From Symbiodinium natans (taxonomy: Eukaryota > Sar > Dinophyceae > Suessiales > Symbiodiniaceae): a stretch of 64,000 nt of DNA. Each line of letters begins with the position of its first letter. The stretch's first letter is position 1. The position numbers and the translations under genes are program-made. The stretch spans positions 516,736-580,735 of the forward strand of contig CAJNDS010002187.1 in the NCBI GenBank assembly GCA_905221605.1. Reading direction: 5' to 3'. The notes below the pieces were generated by a model. The model had not been told where the DNA came from. It did not search any database and was given only the letters and a program-made list of their open reading frames with translations. Below are positions 55,201 to 64,000 of this stretch, piece after piece.

Positions 55201-56027
55201 ACCCGCATGCTTGGAGTTCATGGTACTTATAAATCAAGTTCTAGCTGTACTTATGCACCATATTAGGGCACTTAAGGGGCTTATAAGTGGGCCATAAGTG
55301 CAGCTATTATTGGTTAGTAAGTACCATGAACCTCCAAATATAGGGCCTTTTGCCCCCGAACCCTAAGCCCCCACGAGGCTCCGTGCGGAAGGTTCACGGA
55401 TCGGGTCCACACCGCCTGCGCCACTACACGCGGCCCGGAAGCAAGAGAGGGTTTAGTGTTTTATTGGTTTTTTGGGGGTTTCAGAGATTTAGGGTTCTTG
55501 GGGTTTTAAGGTGTTTAGGGTTTTAGTGTTTTCTAACGGTTTTTAGGGTTATTTAGTAGGGTTTCTTAGGGCTTTTAGGGTTTGAGGGTTTGAGAGTTGA
55601 GGGTTTTAGGGTGGGTGGTTTTTGGGGTTTTTAAGGGTCTTTCAGGGTTTTTCGGGTTTTTTAGGGTTCGAGGGTATTGTTGTTTTTTGTTTTTTAGGGT
55701 TTTAGGGTAGCTGCACACAACATCGCCGAAGCCCTCGCCCTGTTCAGGGGCCAGGGCAAATTGGCACAAAGCTCCTCCGTCGGGGCGCGAGACCACATGG
55801 AGGAAAGCAGGCGCCGAGAGTTGCGCAAGAGTCACGACATCCGTGCGATCATGGGTGTAGGGTTTAGGTAGGGTTTAGGGAGAGCCTGCAAGCGCCGCAT
55901 GCGCCGCGGGCCTTTTTGTGTGGTCGCGCCGCCCTCAGAAGCAGGGCCAGTTGCGCGTTGCTCCGACCTCATGATGAGCCAGCCAACACAGAGCTCCACT
56001 CCGAATAGCTCGTTGGCCGGATGTTGA
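45131..56027 (+). CDS. Multi-pass membrane protein gene, unidentified family
   Basis: Exons 45131-45183, 46069-46120, 46720-46751, 47976-48041, 48645-48709, 49117-49217, 51420-51470, 51928-52004, 52169-52208, 52721-52753, (54198-54300), 55039-55103, 55378-55450, 55711-55854 and 55885-56027; most neighbours agree in phase. Hydrophobic segments: AMKAIIVVMILAEL (48.0 kb), WIIPAAITFFLLLPAV (49.15 kb), LYIFCLWFAWFF (51.43 kb) and AIIFFGMVFIA (52.72 kb). The 3' exons encode basic and Ser-rich sequence ending SSLAGC, TGA at 56025. At least four membrane spans are predicted; transporter or channel is possible, but I recognise no signature. The AYIDFCTQYSFNLGQSDFTV frame at 47245 is open but not needed for phase. 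Confidence 0.55.
45236..45286 (+). repeat. TTTAGGG array
   Basis: Seven units following the 45131 exon. Confidence 0.95.
45462..45578. repeat. MITE-like family F copy
   Basis: Shares GGTTTGCATTGCTGTTTTCG, GGTGAGTGT and the GGATACCAGCAATAAC right side with 30105-30228. Confidence 0.55.
46069..46120 (+). CDS. Exon of the multi-pass gene
   Basis: Acceptor TTGGCAAG; HSAPWKGEDCAEARAWH; donor CAT|GTAAAC. Confidence 0.5.
46204..46280. repeat. TATC/AT microsatellite
   Basis: (TATC)n between two TA tracts. Confidence 0.9.
46399..46560. repeat. MITE-like family E, degenerate copy
   Basis: Contains GAAGTTTCATGGCCCCTCAA and, further in, AGTTACACGGTCCCTTCATA with AAAGGGTTCTGAAGTATGGG, resembling family E ends and core; possibly two nested copies. 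Confidence 0.4.
46720..46751 (+). CDS. Short exon of the multi-pass gene
   Basis: Acceptor AATCCAG; NGRVVKDGLG; donor AG|GTGCAG, phase 2. Confidence 0.45.
46818..46990. repeat. AT-rich microsatellite complex
   Basis: TA and ATTATA runs over about 170 bp. Confidence 0.9.
47127..47230 (+). repeat. TTTAGGG array
   Basis: About 14 units with two short variants. Confidence 0.95.
47976..48041 (+). CDS. Exon with hydrophobic segment 1
   Basis: Acceptor TGTGCAG; HVNSAMKAIIVVMILAELPK; the donor is CA|GTTTAGGG, so the intron starts with a telomeric unit. Confidence 0.65.
48309..48350. repeat. Poly-C/poly-A run
   Basis: C run at 48309-48318 followed by A runs to about 48350. Confidence 0.9.
48362..48625 (-). 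repeat. Octameric variant array (CCCTAAAA and relatives)
   Basis: About 30 units dominated by CCCTAAAA (TTTTAGGG, the Chlamydomonas-type unit) with CCCCTAGAA and CCCTGAAA variants in a higher-order pattern. Confidence 0.9.
48645..48709 (+). CDS. Exon of the multi-pass gene
   Basis: Acceptor AGCGAG; LFNITTQRFGVQQLPGPRRE; donor G|GTCAGG. Phase fits both sides. Confidence 0.55.
49117..49217 (+). CDS. Exon with hydrophobic segment 2
   Basis: Acceptor GCTTGCAG; ALRNPIDRYWIIPAAITFFL then LLPAVTQPAWSFR. Proposed donor AGG|GCGCAG (GC) keeps phase 0 with 51420. Confidence 0.65.
49264..49324. repeat. GA microsatellite
   Basis: (GAGAGC)n then (GA)n. Arg-Glu readings are artefacts. Confidence 0.9.
50260..50332. 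repeat. MITE-like family B, right-half copy
   Basis: TGCAATCCCATGAAGGACTG then TTAGTATAAGGGGGAGCATCCC matches the right end of family B. Confidence 0.6.
51119..51290. repeat. MITE-like family D copy split by a telomeric tract
   Basis: 51121-51151 and 51204-51234 are identical 31-bp blocks starting GGACCCAGAGTAGGCCCTTA; between them lies a 52-bp TTTAGGG-type tract. The rest of the element continues to a right end GGTTACTCCTGAGTTTAG. Confidence 0.85.
51420..51470 (+). CDS. Exon with hydrophobic segment 3
   Basis: Acceptor CCCTAAG; VGTELYIFCLWFAWFFD; donor GAC|GTGCGC, or T|GTAGGG at 51490. Confidence 0.6.
51796..51889. repeat. MITE-like family D copy
   Basis: AGGACCCAGAGTATTGCTCT at the left; GGTTGCTCTTGGGTCT at the right. 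Confidence 0.6.
51928..52004 (+). CDS. Exon of the multi-pass gene
   Basis: Acceptor GGTTGCAG; EDPPVDTMKWCWDLPPTTWL then SSAPL; donor CT|GTCATA. Confidence 0.55.
52169..52208 (+). CDS. Exon of the multi-pass gene
   Basis: Acceptor ATCAAG; AEDQFCLDIHQYK; donor AAG|GTTGGA, with a poly-C run just inside the intron. Confidence 0.5.
52721..52753 (+). CDS. Exon with hydrophobic segment 4
   Basis: Acceptor TCGGCAG; AIIFFGMVFIA; donor GCC|GTGTGC, or CGA|GTTTTC at 52763. Confidence 0.55.
52979..53052 (-). repeat. CCCTAAA array
   Basis: About ten units, one stretched to CCCTATAAA, followed by a poly-G run at 53059-53074. Confidence 0.95.
54198..54300 (+). CDS. GC-rich probable exon
   Basis: Bounded by GTGTCAG and CGCAG|GTCGTT. 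All three frames are open over 103 nt, so the frame is undecided; phase with 55039 favours SFPTACCCLAPSACTVAETD. Confidence 0.4.
54923..54995. repeat. AT microsatellite
   Basis: TA runs with TACA/TGTA breaks, upstream of the 55039 exon. Confidence 0.85.
55039..55103 (+). CDS. Exon of the multi-pass gene
   Basis: Acceptor GTGCAGCAG; LMKLLTFYSTIWRAVLASRR; donor AGA|GTCAGA. An AT microsatellite (54923-54990) lies just upstream. Confidence 0.5.
55210..55340. repeat. MITE-like family A copy
   Basis: CTTGGAGTTCATGGTACTTA at the left, AGTAAGTACCATGAACCTCC at the right; core GGGCACTTAAGGGGCTTATA. Confidence 0.75.
55378..55450 (+). CDS. Exon of the multi-pass gene
   Basis: Acceptor CCACGAG; phase-consistent frame APCGRFTDRVHTACATTRGP then EARE; donor G|GTTTAGTG. 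Confidence 0.5.
55711..55854 (+). CDS. Exon of the multi-pass gene, helical
   Basis: The acceptor GGGTAG is a telomeric variant. AHNIAEALALFRGQGKLAQS, then a basic helix MEESRRRELRKSHDIRAIM; donor G|GTGTAGGG. Confidence 0.65.
55855..55884 (+). other. Putative 30-nt intron made of telomeric repeats
   Basis: GTGTAGGGTTTAGG..TTTAGGGAGAG between two exons whose frames agree only if it is removed; reading through meets TAG. Confidence 0.45.
55885..56027 (+). CDS. Terminal exon of the multi-pass gene
   Basis: Acceptor GGGAGAG; CKRRMRRGPFCVVAPPSEAG .. QPTQSSTPNSSLAGC, then TGA at 56025-56027. Frame agrees with the preceding exon. Confidence 0.55.
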
Positions 56028-56474
56028 TCAATTGGGACTGCTTGGCCAAGCATTAGGGTTGTAAGGTCTTAAGGTTGTAGGGCTTTTGGTTCTTAAGTTT
56101 GTAGGTTTTAGGCTGTAAGGGTAGGGTTTCAGGGCTTTAGGTGCAGGGGTTGGGGAATCTAGGGCTTAAAGGTTTTTATTGGTTGAGGCACTGTAGGGGC
56201 TTGTGCTTTGTAATACGAGGCTTGGCGGTTGTGAGGATTAGGGAATAGCAGGTATGGGAAGGAGAACCCCAACAGCCAGCAAGAACCATATAGACCCTAA
56301 ACCCTAAACCCTATACCTTAAGCCCTAAACCCTAAATTGACCTCTTAGGGGAAAAGATCGCGCGAGGCGGCATAAGCGCGCGACTCTCGCTCCCAAGGCC
56401 AAAAGACTTTCAGGTCGATATAAACAGGGTTTAGGGGTTTAGGGTTTAAGGTGTAGGGTTTGTGGTTTAGGGTT

Positions 56475-56570
56475 GGGATGTTCCCCCTTATACAGACAGT
56501 CCTGCATAGGCATGATGATGGGGGGTACCATAATCCCAATGAAGGACTGTTGGTTTAAGCGGGAACATCC
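56475..56570. repeat. MITE-like family B, intact reference copy
   Basis: GGGATGTTCCCCCTTATACA to GGTTTAAGCGGGAACATCC, 96 bp, inverted ends; the uninterrupted form of 21465-21650. Confidence 0.8.
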
Positions 56571-56702
56571 AAAGATCATGCCCTAGGGACTTTCGTTCCG
56601 GCGGGGGTTCCGTTCCGGTGCCTCTCCCTTCCCTCCGGAGTCTAATTTAGTCCCCCCCCCTCTCTCTCTAGAGATAAACCCCAACCCTTTGGCTGTTGGG
56701 AA

Positions 56703-56814
56703 TAGTTTAGGACCTAGATAGGCCCTTATTCCCTTGTTTACGGGTTCAGGTTTCCTAATGAATCCCGTTAAACCAAAAAGGGCGCCCTTTTTCCTTAGCT
56801 ACTCCTGGGCCACC

Positions 56815-56816
<2 letters not shown>
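56703..56816. repeat. MITE-like family D copy
   Basis: TAGGACCTAGATAGGCCCTT at the left, AGCTACTCCTGGGCCA at the right. Confidence 0.65.
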
Positions 56817-56853
<37 letters not shown>

Positions 56854-57164
56854 ACCCTAAACCCTAAACCCTAACCCCTAAACCCTAAACCCTGTTTCTG
56901 TAGATTCCCTGTTTAGTCCTTGGCTGCTTTTTGGCCCTCAGCAACGGGGGGTTACTAGGGTTTGGGAGGGTTTAGGGTTTAGGGTTTAGGGTTTAGGGTT
57001 TAGGGCCTCGATTCGCCGTTCAACCTGTAGAGGCTTCAGGGTGCTTGCTGGAGCCTGGGGAGGTGGCTTCAGGGTTCCTGCAGGTAGAGTTTGGGGTTGA
57101 GGGTTCAGGGTTTGGGGTTTCGGGTTTCGGGTTTAGGGTTTGGGGTTTGGGGTTAGTTTAGGGT

Positions 57165-57203
<39 letters not shown>

Positions 57204-57299
57204 GGTTTGGGTTTCGCGCTTGCAAGAACCAGGGCAAGCTCTTGAGGGTTTAGAGATGATTCTTCCGTCTTCCCTCATCAACCCTCCCCCCCTTTGTCC

Positions 57300-57425
57300 T
57301 AAACCCTAAGCCCTGAACCCTGAACCCTGAACCCTGAACCCTAAACCCTAAACCCTAAACCCTAAACCCTAAACCCTAAACCCTAAACCCTAAACCCTAA
57401 ACCCTAAACCCTAAACCCTAAACCT
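57300..57425 (-). repeat. CCCTAAA array
   Basis: A few CCCTGAA units then about 13 CCCTAAA units. Confidence 0.97.
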
Positions 57426-57536
57426 TACATGCTAAACCAGGTACAAGCCTTCTGGTCTTTTCGGCTGGCACCGGGAAGAGTTCATGCCACCCGAAGGGAG
57501 ATGCGGAATGCTGATGTCGTCCGGGGTTTAGGAGTC

Positions 57537-57652
57537 AAGGACCCAGAGTAGGCCCGTATTCCCTTTTTGGTGGGTTTAGGTTCCCTTGTAAGCCTCTTTA
57601 AAAACCAGAACGGGTACCAATCTTCTTCCTAGGCTACTCTTGGGTCTAGGAG
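57537..57652. repeat. MITE-like family D copy
   Basis: AAGGACCCAGAGTAGGCCCG at the left, GGCTACTCTTGGGTCTAGG at the right. Confidence 0.7.
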
Positions 57653-58046
57653 CTGTATGAGGTATCACTCTCTTGATTGCCGCCCAGCAAGTTTGGACCG
57701 TATGTTGGACAGGGGATAATTGTCTAGGCTCCCAGAATATGAAAAACCCTACTATATATATACATATATATATATATGTATATAGGGCGCCCTTTTTGGG
57801 GATGCCAGTAAGAACAACACTTGCCGCAAACGGAGTTTGCCAGTATTGGGGTACCTATTTGGGGAGTCCTATCATGGGGGTATATATATATATAGAGAGA
57901 GAGAGATAGAGAGAGAGAACCAAAAAAGAGAAATCATCTTGATTGTTGTCCCTTGTAAACACCAAAATTCCCCCAGAGCCGACCTCAGCCCGGAAAAGTT
58001 TCAACAGCCCTAAACCCTAAACCCTAAACCCTAAACCCTAAACCCT

Positions 58047-58210
<164 letters not shown>

Positions 58211-59144
58211 GGCCGCCCTTGCCCAGAGTACTCTGCACTCTGAGGTATGTTGGCCAGGCTGGGGCCGGGGGGTTTCCATGGAGTGAAATCTAAGCCCTAG
58301 CCCTAAACCCTAAACCCTAAACCCTAAACCCGGCAGCAGTTAGGGCGCAGGGGTCGAAGCCCCGAACCCGAAACTCCCAAACCTGTGGCCTTCATGTTTC
58401 GGTTTATCGGGTTTCAGCGGACCCGGAAGAGTGAGAAGGGAATCCTCTAAGCCCTAAGTGGTGGTTTGGAGAAGGCTTCACGTGTGGCTTCTTTGTGACG
58501 GTGGGAGACTACTAATAGTAACGCTATCAGTCATGTTAGCAATATGAATACAACCATACCAAAAAACCCTAAACCCTAAACCCAGTAACAAGAATGAGAA
58601 TGAGCATAGTCGTAAGTGTGGATACTAAGAATGAGGATATCAGATCATCATATCAATAAGAAGGATAATCGTATCGACGCTATTGATCATAAGAGTGAAT
58701 AATCCGTGTGGGGGCCTGGCATAAGTGTCCAACATGCCAGTCCTCTGCCTGAACGCAATTTAAGAAACCCTACAAAGCCGAGACATTGAACCGCAACCCC
58801 CCCTAACCCCCTAAACGACTAAACGCCTCTAAGCCAAATCGAACTCCTTAAGCTCCAAGCCTCTTTTGCTCTTTCCCGGCTCCTTCGCGAAAACCTAAAT
58901 CCCCAAAGCCACCAAAGGGGCCTGAAAATTGAGCTAGGTGTAAGTGGGGGTTGTATGTTGGGCAACTTTTGTTTCAACCAGCTGCGGGCACGTTTGTAGC
59001 CGCCAGTGGACCGTGCTTGAATCCCTTGAATACCTTCCGCACTTCACGACCCCCCCCCATCCCCCCCCCTGCCCACCCCACGCCCAACCCCACCCCCCCG
59101 GCCCATCCCCCTGCCCCAACAAAAAGATAAAGGAACGAAGCCAG

Positions 59145-59753
59145 AGGTGGATGAGGCTGACCGTCCTCATGGCGAAGGGGTCTGGTACGACACCTCCTTC
59201 CACGGCGCCACCGGTCGGCATGTTGATGTTGTGATCCTGAAACCCTAAACCCTGAGGCGAAGTGGGCCGCAGGCCAGTTAAAGAGTTCTAAAGCCAACAG
59301 GAGCAAGCTGACCTTAATCTAGACTGTAGTACCTCATATCTCCCTTCATTAGCCCATTAACTTTCTAGGGCTTGTAGGGTTTAAGAAGGGCAACCCCAGG
59401 TTCGCTTACGACCCAGAAGCCCTTGGCCCCTCGTTTACACACTCAACCATAGCACGTAAACAAGTGTTTTGAAAGCAGGCCGTGTCCTGGAATGAGCGAC
59501 AACCCTTAAAGCCCTGAACAGTCCCTAAACCGTAGACCCTCAACCCCAAACCCTAAACTCTAAACCGTTAAAGCACTAGACCCTAAACCCTAAACCCTAA
59601 ACCCTAAACCCTAAACCCTAAACCCTAAACCCTAAACCCTAAACCCTAAACCCTAAACCCTAAACCCTAAACCCTAAACCCTAAACCCTAAACAGTCAGG
59701 AGTGCCTTCGCGGCGAGTGGATCCAAGGGCTGCCAGCGGGCATCTGGCCGCCC
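59145..59753 (+). CDS. Two possible exons of a MORN-repeat-like protein
   Basis: 59145-59213 reads VDEADRPHGEGVWYDTSFHG and 59700-59752 reads ECLRGEWIQGLPAGIWPPDG. HGEGVWYD and GEW..GLP.G resemble MORN units (YEGEW..G..HG.G), which often lie at membranes or in the cytoskeleton. The proposed boundaries do not agree in phase, so an exon or boundary is missing. Confidence 0.35.
59578..59694 (-). repeat. CCCTAAA array
   Basis: About 16 perfect units ending at the acceptor of the 59700 candidate exon. Confidence 0.97.
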
Positions 59754-59769
59754 GACGGCCTCCCGTGTC

Positions 59770-60180
59770 GGGTTTAGGGTTTAGGGTTTAGGGTTTAGGC
59801 TTTAGGGTTTAGGGGTCTTCGGGTTTTCGGGTTTTAGGGTTTTAGGGTTTAGTGTTTTAGGGTTTTAGGGTTTAGGGTTTAGGGTTAGCGGTTTAGGGGT
59901 TTGGGGCTTTAGGGTTGTAGGGGTTTAGGGTTTTAGATCTTAGGGTTTAGGGGTTTAGGATTTAGGGGTGTAGGGTTTTAGGGGTTAGGATTTAGGATTC
60001 ACGTTTTGGAGAATAGGGGTTAGTGTTTAGGGTTAGGGGTTTAGGGTCTAGGGTTTTAGGGTTTTGGGTTTTAGGGTTTGAGGGTTTTAGGGTGTTAGGG
60101 TTTAGGGTCTGGGGTTTGGGATTTAGGGTTTTAGTGTTGAGGGGTTGAGGGGTTTCGGGTTTTAGGGTTTAAGGGTTTCA
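59770..60180 (+). repeat. Highly degenerate TTTAGGG field
   Basis: About 400 bp of TTTAGGG, TTTTAGGG, TTAGGGG and TTTAGGGG relatives with irregular spacing; an old, decayed array. No exon seen from here to 60530. Confidence 0.9.
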
Positions 60181-60536
60181 GGTCACACAGCTGACTGACA
60201 CACAGCGTACAGACACCTGTTGTGTGTTTCCTGTCACGGCTACAACGAATTACCTCGGAGGGTCAAAAACCATAGAAGCCGGTTCAGCAATACACAGTTC
60301 TGCATCTTTATATGTATAAGTCTACGTATGTAAATGTAAAGTTTAAGTACGTGTCTATCCATATGTTGGTGTGTATATGTCTGTACATACATACACATAT
60401 GAACATTGTAAGCATTTGTTTCTTGACAATAGATTCGACGGGCGCGCCATTATTGTTTCGGCTCAGAACCCGCTCAAAAGCCTGCACCACCCAAATCCAC
60501 GCAAAAGGGCGAGGTGCAAGGTAGCATGGACATGAC

Positions 60537-60608
60537 TAAACCCTAAACCCTAAACCCTAAACCCTAAACCCTAAACCCTAAACCCTAAACCCTAAACCCT
60601 AAACCCTA
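60537..60608 (-). repeat. CCCTAAA array
   Basis: Ten units followed by GC-rich unique sequence (60609-60675) that could be coding but is not identifiable. Confidence 0.95.
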
Positions 60609-60817
60609 GAGCGCGCAGCGGCGAGGCGACAGAGGAGTTTCGAGCAAGGCAGAGGGACTCGCACCAGGACAGCCCCCTTACGCATACATGCAGACATACA
60701 TACGCGTACATACACACCTATACATACTACTGCGCGCATATTACAGATGCATAGACACCGCCATATTTACATCTACCTACTCATGCAATACATCTACTTC
60801 TTGTATCTATAACCATA

Positions 60818-60927
60818 TTTGGGCACTTGAGGGGCTTATAAGTGGGTTATAAGTACAGATAATTTGGTTAAGAAGTACACCTAAACCCTAAACCCTAAAC
60901 CCCTAAGTACCATGAACCTCCAAGTAC
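60818..60927. repeat. MITE-like family A copy with a telomeric insert
   Basis: Right half from GGGCACTTGAGGGGCTTATA to ACCATGAACCTCCAAGTA. A 26-bp CCCTAAA tract (60879-60904) breaks the right terminal repeat and is flanked by AAGTAC on both sides. Confidence 0.8.
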
Positions 60928-61354
60928 TTCTTGCTCGCTGTCGGCCCAGGTATTCGCGCGAGTACGGGACCGGTGCGCAGTTCATGCGTCTTCGGCCGAG
61001 ACAGAGCCGAAAGCCCCAAGCCTTCAGCCCCAGAACATTAGAGGGCTTAGGTTTTGCTAGGGTTCAGGATTCAGGGTTCAGGGTTCAGACAAGGACTGTT
61101 TAGGGGTTAGGGTTCAGGGTTGAGGGTTGAGGGTTTGAAAACTTGCGGAGCTTTTTTCCAATCTTCGAGGGCCCCCATACCCCGGTCCGTCCGTAGCATC
61201 CCACGTACCCAGAGGAGTGTGGAACAACCAACACCGAAATTTGAAAGGGTACTCGGCTACCAACCCTAGAACATCAGCTCGTAAACAAACTCCAAACCCC
61301 TAACCCTAATCATGAAAGATAATGTCTGCCACGCTTGCAACGGCGACCAGATGC

Positions 61355-61457
61355 TGTAGGGGCCGGAAATTACGAATAGTATTCCTTCTGGTCCCTTCAT
61401 AATTATACAATAATGACCCTCAAAACCCTGTTCTAAGTATTAAGGCCCCCTATGTTA
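61355..61457. repeat. MITE-like family C copy
   Basis: TGTAGGGGCCGGAAATTACG at the left, AAGGCCCCCTATGTTA at the right. Confidence 0.65.
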
Positions 61458-61684
61458 GGGCTCTGGCGTAAAGAGCTCAGAGCGTCCAACCTTGAACCCA
61501 ACACTCAACGCATCCTGGTCCATCTTGTCCTACTTATCCTACTTAATTAGACCCGAATAAAACCCCAGTTAGACCCTTGTGTCCACTGTAAAAGCCCTAA
61601 ACCCTAAACTCTAAACCTAAAACCCCCAAAAATCCCGAGCCCGCAAATCGCAAGCTCTCAGCTGGGCTACCAAGTTAAGGATGC

Positions 61685-61835
61685 TGGTTCAGGGTTTAGG
61701 GTAGGGGTTTAGGGTTTAGGGTTTAGGGTTTAGGGTTTAGGGTTTAGGGGTTTAGGGGTTTAGGGTTTAGGGTTTAGGGTGTAGGGTTTAGGGTTAGGGT
61801 TTGTGGTTTAGGGTTTAGGGTTTAGGGTTTAGGGC
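61685..61835 (+). repeat. Last TTTAGGG array of the window
   Basis: About 20 units with small variants. No heptamer array occurs after it. Confidence 0.97.
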
Positions 61836-62164
61836 ACACAAGTGGCCAATGAAACGATACGTAGTGGCAAGACAACTCAACAATCACGTAGGCCAAGCTC
61901 TACGTAAAGCAATGCAGATCGAAAGCAGACATCTGTGCAACACAATGGATATGAAGAGCAAGCTCCGGGGAAAGTGCATTTGGACACCAGGCTGTACGTA
62001 CGATGCATTGCGAAGAGCAAGTCTTGGAGATCATGCGCATCAAGGATTCAGTTCTGTTTAAATCAATGCATGTTAGGTCTCGGGTTTTAAAAGGGTCGGT
62101 ATATGTATATATATATGTGGCCGAGACCTTTAGGGTCTATTTCACGGCTGGTTCTTCTTTCAGT

Positions 62165-62320
62165 AGTAGTGCAATAATAATAATATTTTAATATTATTAT
62201 GAGTATAATAATACTGACCGTAATTGTAATAGGAATAATAATAGTACTAGTAATAGTAATAGGAATAGGAATAGTAATAATACTAGTAATAGTATTAGTA
62301 GTAGTAACAGTAATAGTGAA
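62165..62320. repeat. AAT/AGT trinucleotide microsatellite field
   Basis: Interrupted (AAT)n, (TAG)n and AATAGG units. Confidence 0.9.
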
Positions 62321-62379
62321 GGTTTGGTCTGTGTGTGCACCGGCGCCAGCAAGTGCAGCCATGTAGCTCTAGCACACTT

Positions 62380-64000
62380 TGAAGTAAGAGATAGACAAGT
62401 TGTTTCATAGCCTGAAGAGGGGCGAAGGGCTCTCTCATTTCCGATTACGAGGTAGAGGTGAGCTATCTCATTTCTTAGAAACATAGAGGAGATCTCATTT
62501 CCACGACAGAGACATCTTTCACTCAGGAGAGAACGCAAGCTGTTTCATTTCCAAGAAAATAGAGGAGCTCTATCATGTCGCATTAGAAGTGAGAAGCTCT
62601 GCACTAAAAGATAGAAGGCATCGATTCGTTTCCCTTTTTCTTTTGCTTATCAAAGGGTCTTTTCATTTCGAACACAGGATTTCTTTCATGCCCTATAAGA
62701 AGGATCGAGGAGCTCTTTCATCTGAGAGATAGAAGAACGCATTCATGAAGTATACACGAGCTCATTTCTCGTCAAGAGGCAGAGGCGTGCCCAGCTCTAC
62801 CATTACCTAACTCTTACCTGAAATTTCTCTATCTCGCAATAGGTCATGAGAGACCTCCTTTTTCACGCTGCAGGAAATGAGAGAGTTCTCTTCTATGTCG
62901 ATTTTCAGAAATAGCTTCGCAGCTTCTCTATCAATGAAGAGTTTTGAAGGCCACTCTGGGCCATTCTCTGTCCATCAAATGGGACATGACATAACGCATC
63001 ACTCGCTATCGTTTACGTGATAGAGTTTCGCTATCTCTGAATAGGTCATCTGAAAGCTCCTCTGTATCTTTGCAGCAAGTGAAGGAGCTCCTTGCCTCTT
63101 CTGCAAGAGCCCTCCGCTTCCTATTTTGCAATGAGCAAGCTCTTTTATCTCCTCTGGTTCCTAATAGGTCATGAGCGGGCTTCCCTCTCTCCTTCTCTTT
63201 TAGGGGATAGAGGAGGTTTTTTCATGTTGCGTTAACAGCTAGAGGACATCATTTATATCCATTCTGTCATTTCGTATGAGAAGATACAGGAGCTCATTCA
63301 TCTCCTAGTCAGAGATTGAAGAACTCGTTCACAAGAGATATAGATATAAGAAATCTCTCATACAATGTATAAGAGCTCTCTCATGTCCTACCTAGTTCAT
63401 TTGCCGTCACCAGCGCTCAGCTCTACCATTTCGTATCTTTTATATGACATAGCTTCTCTATCTCGCAATAGGTCATGAGAGACCTCCTCTTTCTTTTGCA
63501 GGAAATGAGAGAGGTCTCTATCTACCTTTTGTGAAAGAGCTCCCTTTGTTCAATCACAAGAACTCATTCATAGAAGCTGTAAGAGCTCTCGAATGTACTT
63601 TCTTGTTAATTTCCCGTCGATAGGTAGAGGAGCTCACAGCTCTACCACATCCTACCCTTTACATGGAAGAGGCTCCTCTATCTCGTAGCGGGTCAAGAAA
63701 GATTGTCTCTATCTCTTTGCAGAACATTAGAGAGTCCTCTACCTACCTCTTGTGAAAGAGCTCCTTCACCTCAAAATCAAATGCCACAACTCGTCTATCT
63801 TTCACTGGGACATGAGACAGCTCCATTGTGAATTTCTATTCAGAAATAGCTGCTTCTCTATCGATGAAGAAATCATGCGAGTAGCCGTTTATCGATGCAT
63901 AAGAAATGACATAGCTCTTCTACCTTTTTGCGACAGATCTCTTCTTTACCCGAAATGAAAGTTTGGAAGGCCATTCTCTATCCCTTGAATGGGGACACAA
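62380..64000. repeat. Degenerate long-period repeat rich in CTCTATC and GAGCTC
   Basis: Blocks recur with changes: CAGCTCTACCA at 62799, 63418 and 63636; CTCTATCTCGCAATAGGTCATGAGAGACCTCC at 62828 and 63452 with a diverged form at 63676 (not all shown in one string); CAGAAATAGC followed by CTTCTCTATC at 62906 and 63840; TTGAAGGCCA/TTGGAAGGCCA at 62945 and 63963. Short motifs GAGCTC, CTCATTCA and GATAGAG recur at irregular spacing. No coding frame is convincing. The array continues past the window end. Confidence 0.8.

Noticed and set aside
61849-62061. 70-codon frame after the last telomeric array
   Set aside because: No domain, unlike the GC-rich exons elsewhere, and no splice context.

Overview
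Eukaryotic nuclear DNA, most likely from a dinoflagellate or a close alveolate relative. The evidence is plant/alveolate-type telomere heptamers (TTTAGGG/CCCTAAA), very short exons in long introns, introns that begin with GC as well as GT, and every recognisable exon lying on the + strand (unidirectional genes are usual in dinoflagellates). No exact dinoflagellate spliced-leader sequence was seen, so the taxon is an inference.

Layout. 0.6-2.5 kb: a tandem duplication carrying remains of a GNAT-type acetyltransferase; copy 1 has an internal inversion and copy 2 a deletion. 4.3-7.8 kb: exons of an ankyrin-repeat protein ending in a stop. 10.3-12 kb: exons of a charged low-complexity protein. 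12.1-34.5 kb: a very long gene split into more than 20 small exons, encoding a cysteine-rich repeat ectodomain (CxxC / ADDQCxxC units), EF-hand-like segments, one transmembrane helix and a short charged tail. 37.0-40.7 kb: a small Tudor-like (Agenet/DIR17-like) gene whose exons join in frame to a stop. 41.3-56.0 kb: exons of a multi-pass membrane protein, many joining in phase to a stop at 56027. 59.1-59.8 kb: two exons resembling MORN repeats. 61.84-64.0 kb: a different domain without telomere heptamers, built of a degenerate CTCTATC/GAGCTC-rich long-period repeat.

The striking feature is that nearly every intron and spacer from 1 to 61.8 kb is studded with interstitial telomeric repeats. 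Tracts just downstream of exons are mostly TTTAGGG-oriented, often forming the 5' splice site itself (exon|GTTTAGGG). Tracts just upstream of exons are more often CCCTAAA-oriented, several ending in CCCTAAAG|exon. Two putative introns of 30 and 34 nt consist of almost nothing else. In at least three places a telomeric tract interrupts another sequence and is flanked by a duplication of the target (6, 13 and 31 bp), with a fourth candidate of 13 bp. This suggests telomeric repeats are being inserted, at staggered breaks or as introner-like elements, and then recruited as introns.

At least seven families of short inverted-repeat elements (MITE-like, about 95-340 bp) are scattered through the same introns and spacers. 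Exon boundaries below were chosen by hand from reading frame, AG acceptors, GT/GC donors and phase matching; they are hypotheses to be tested with transcripts.
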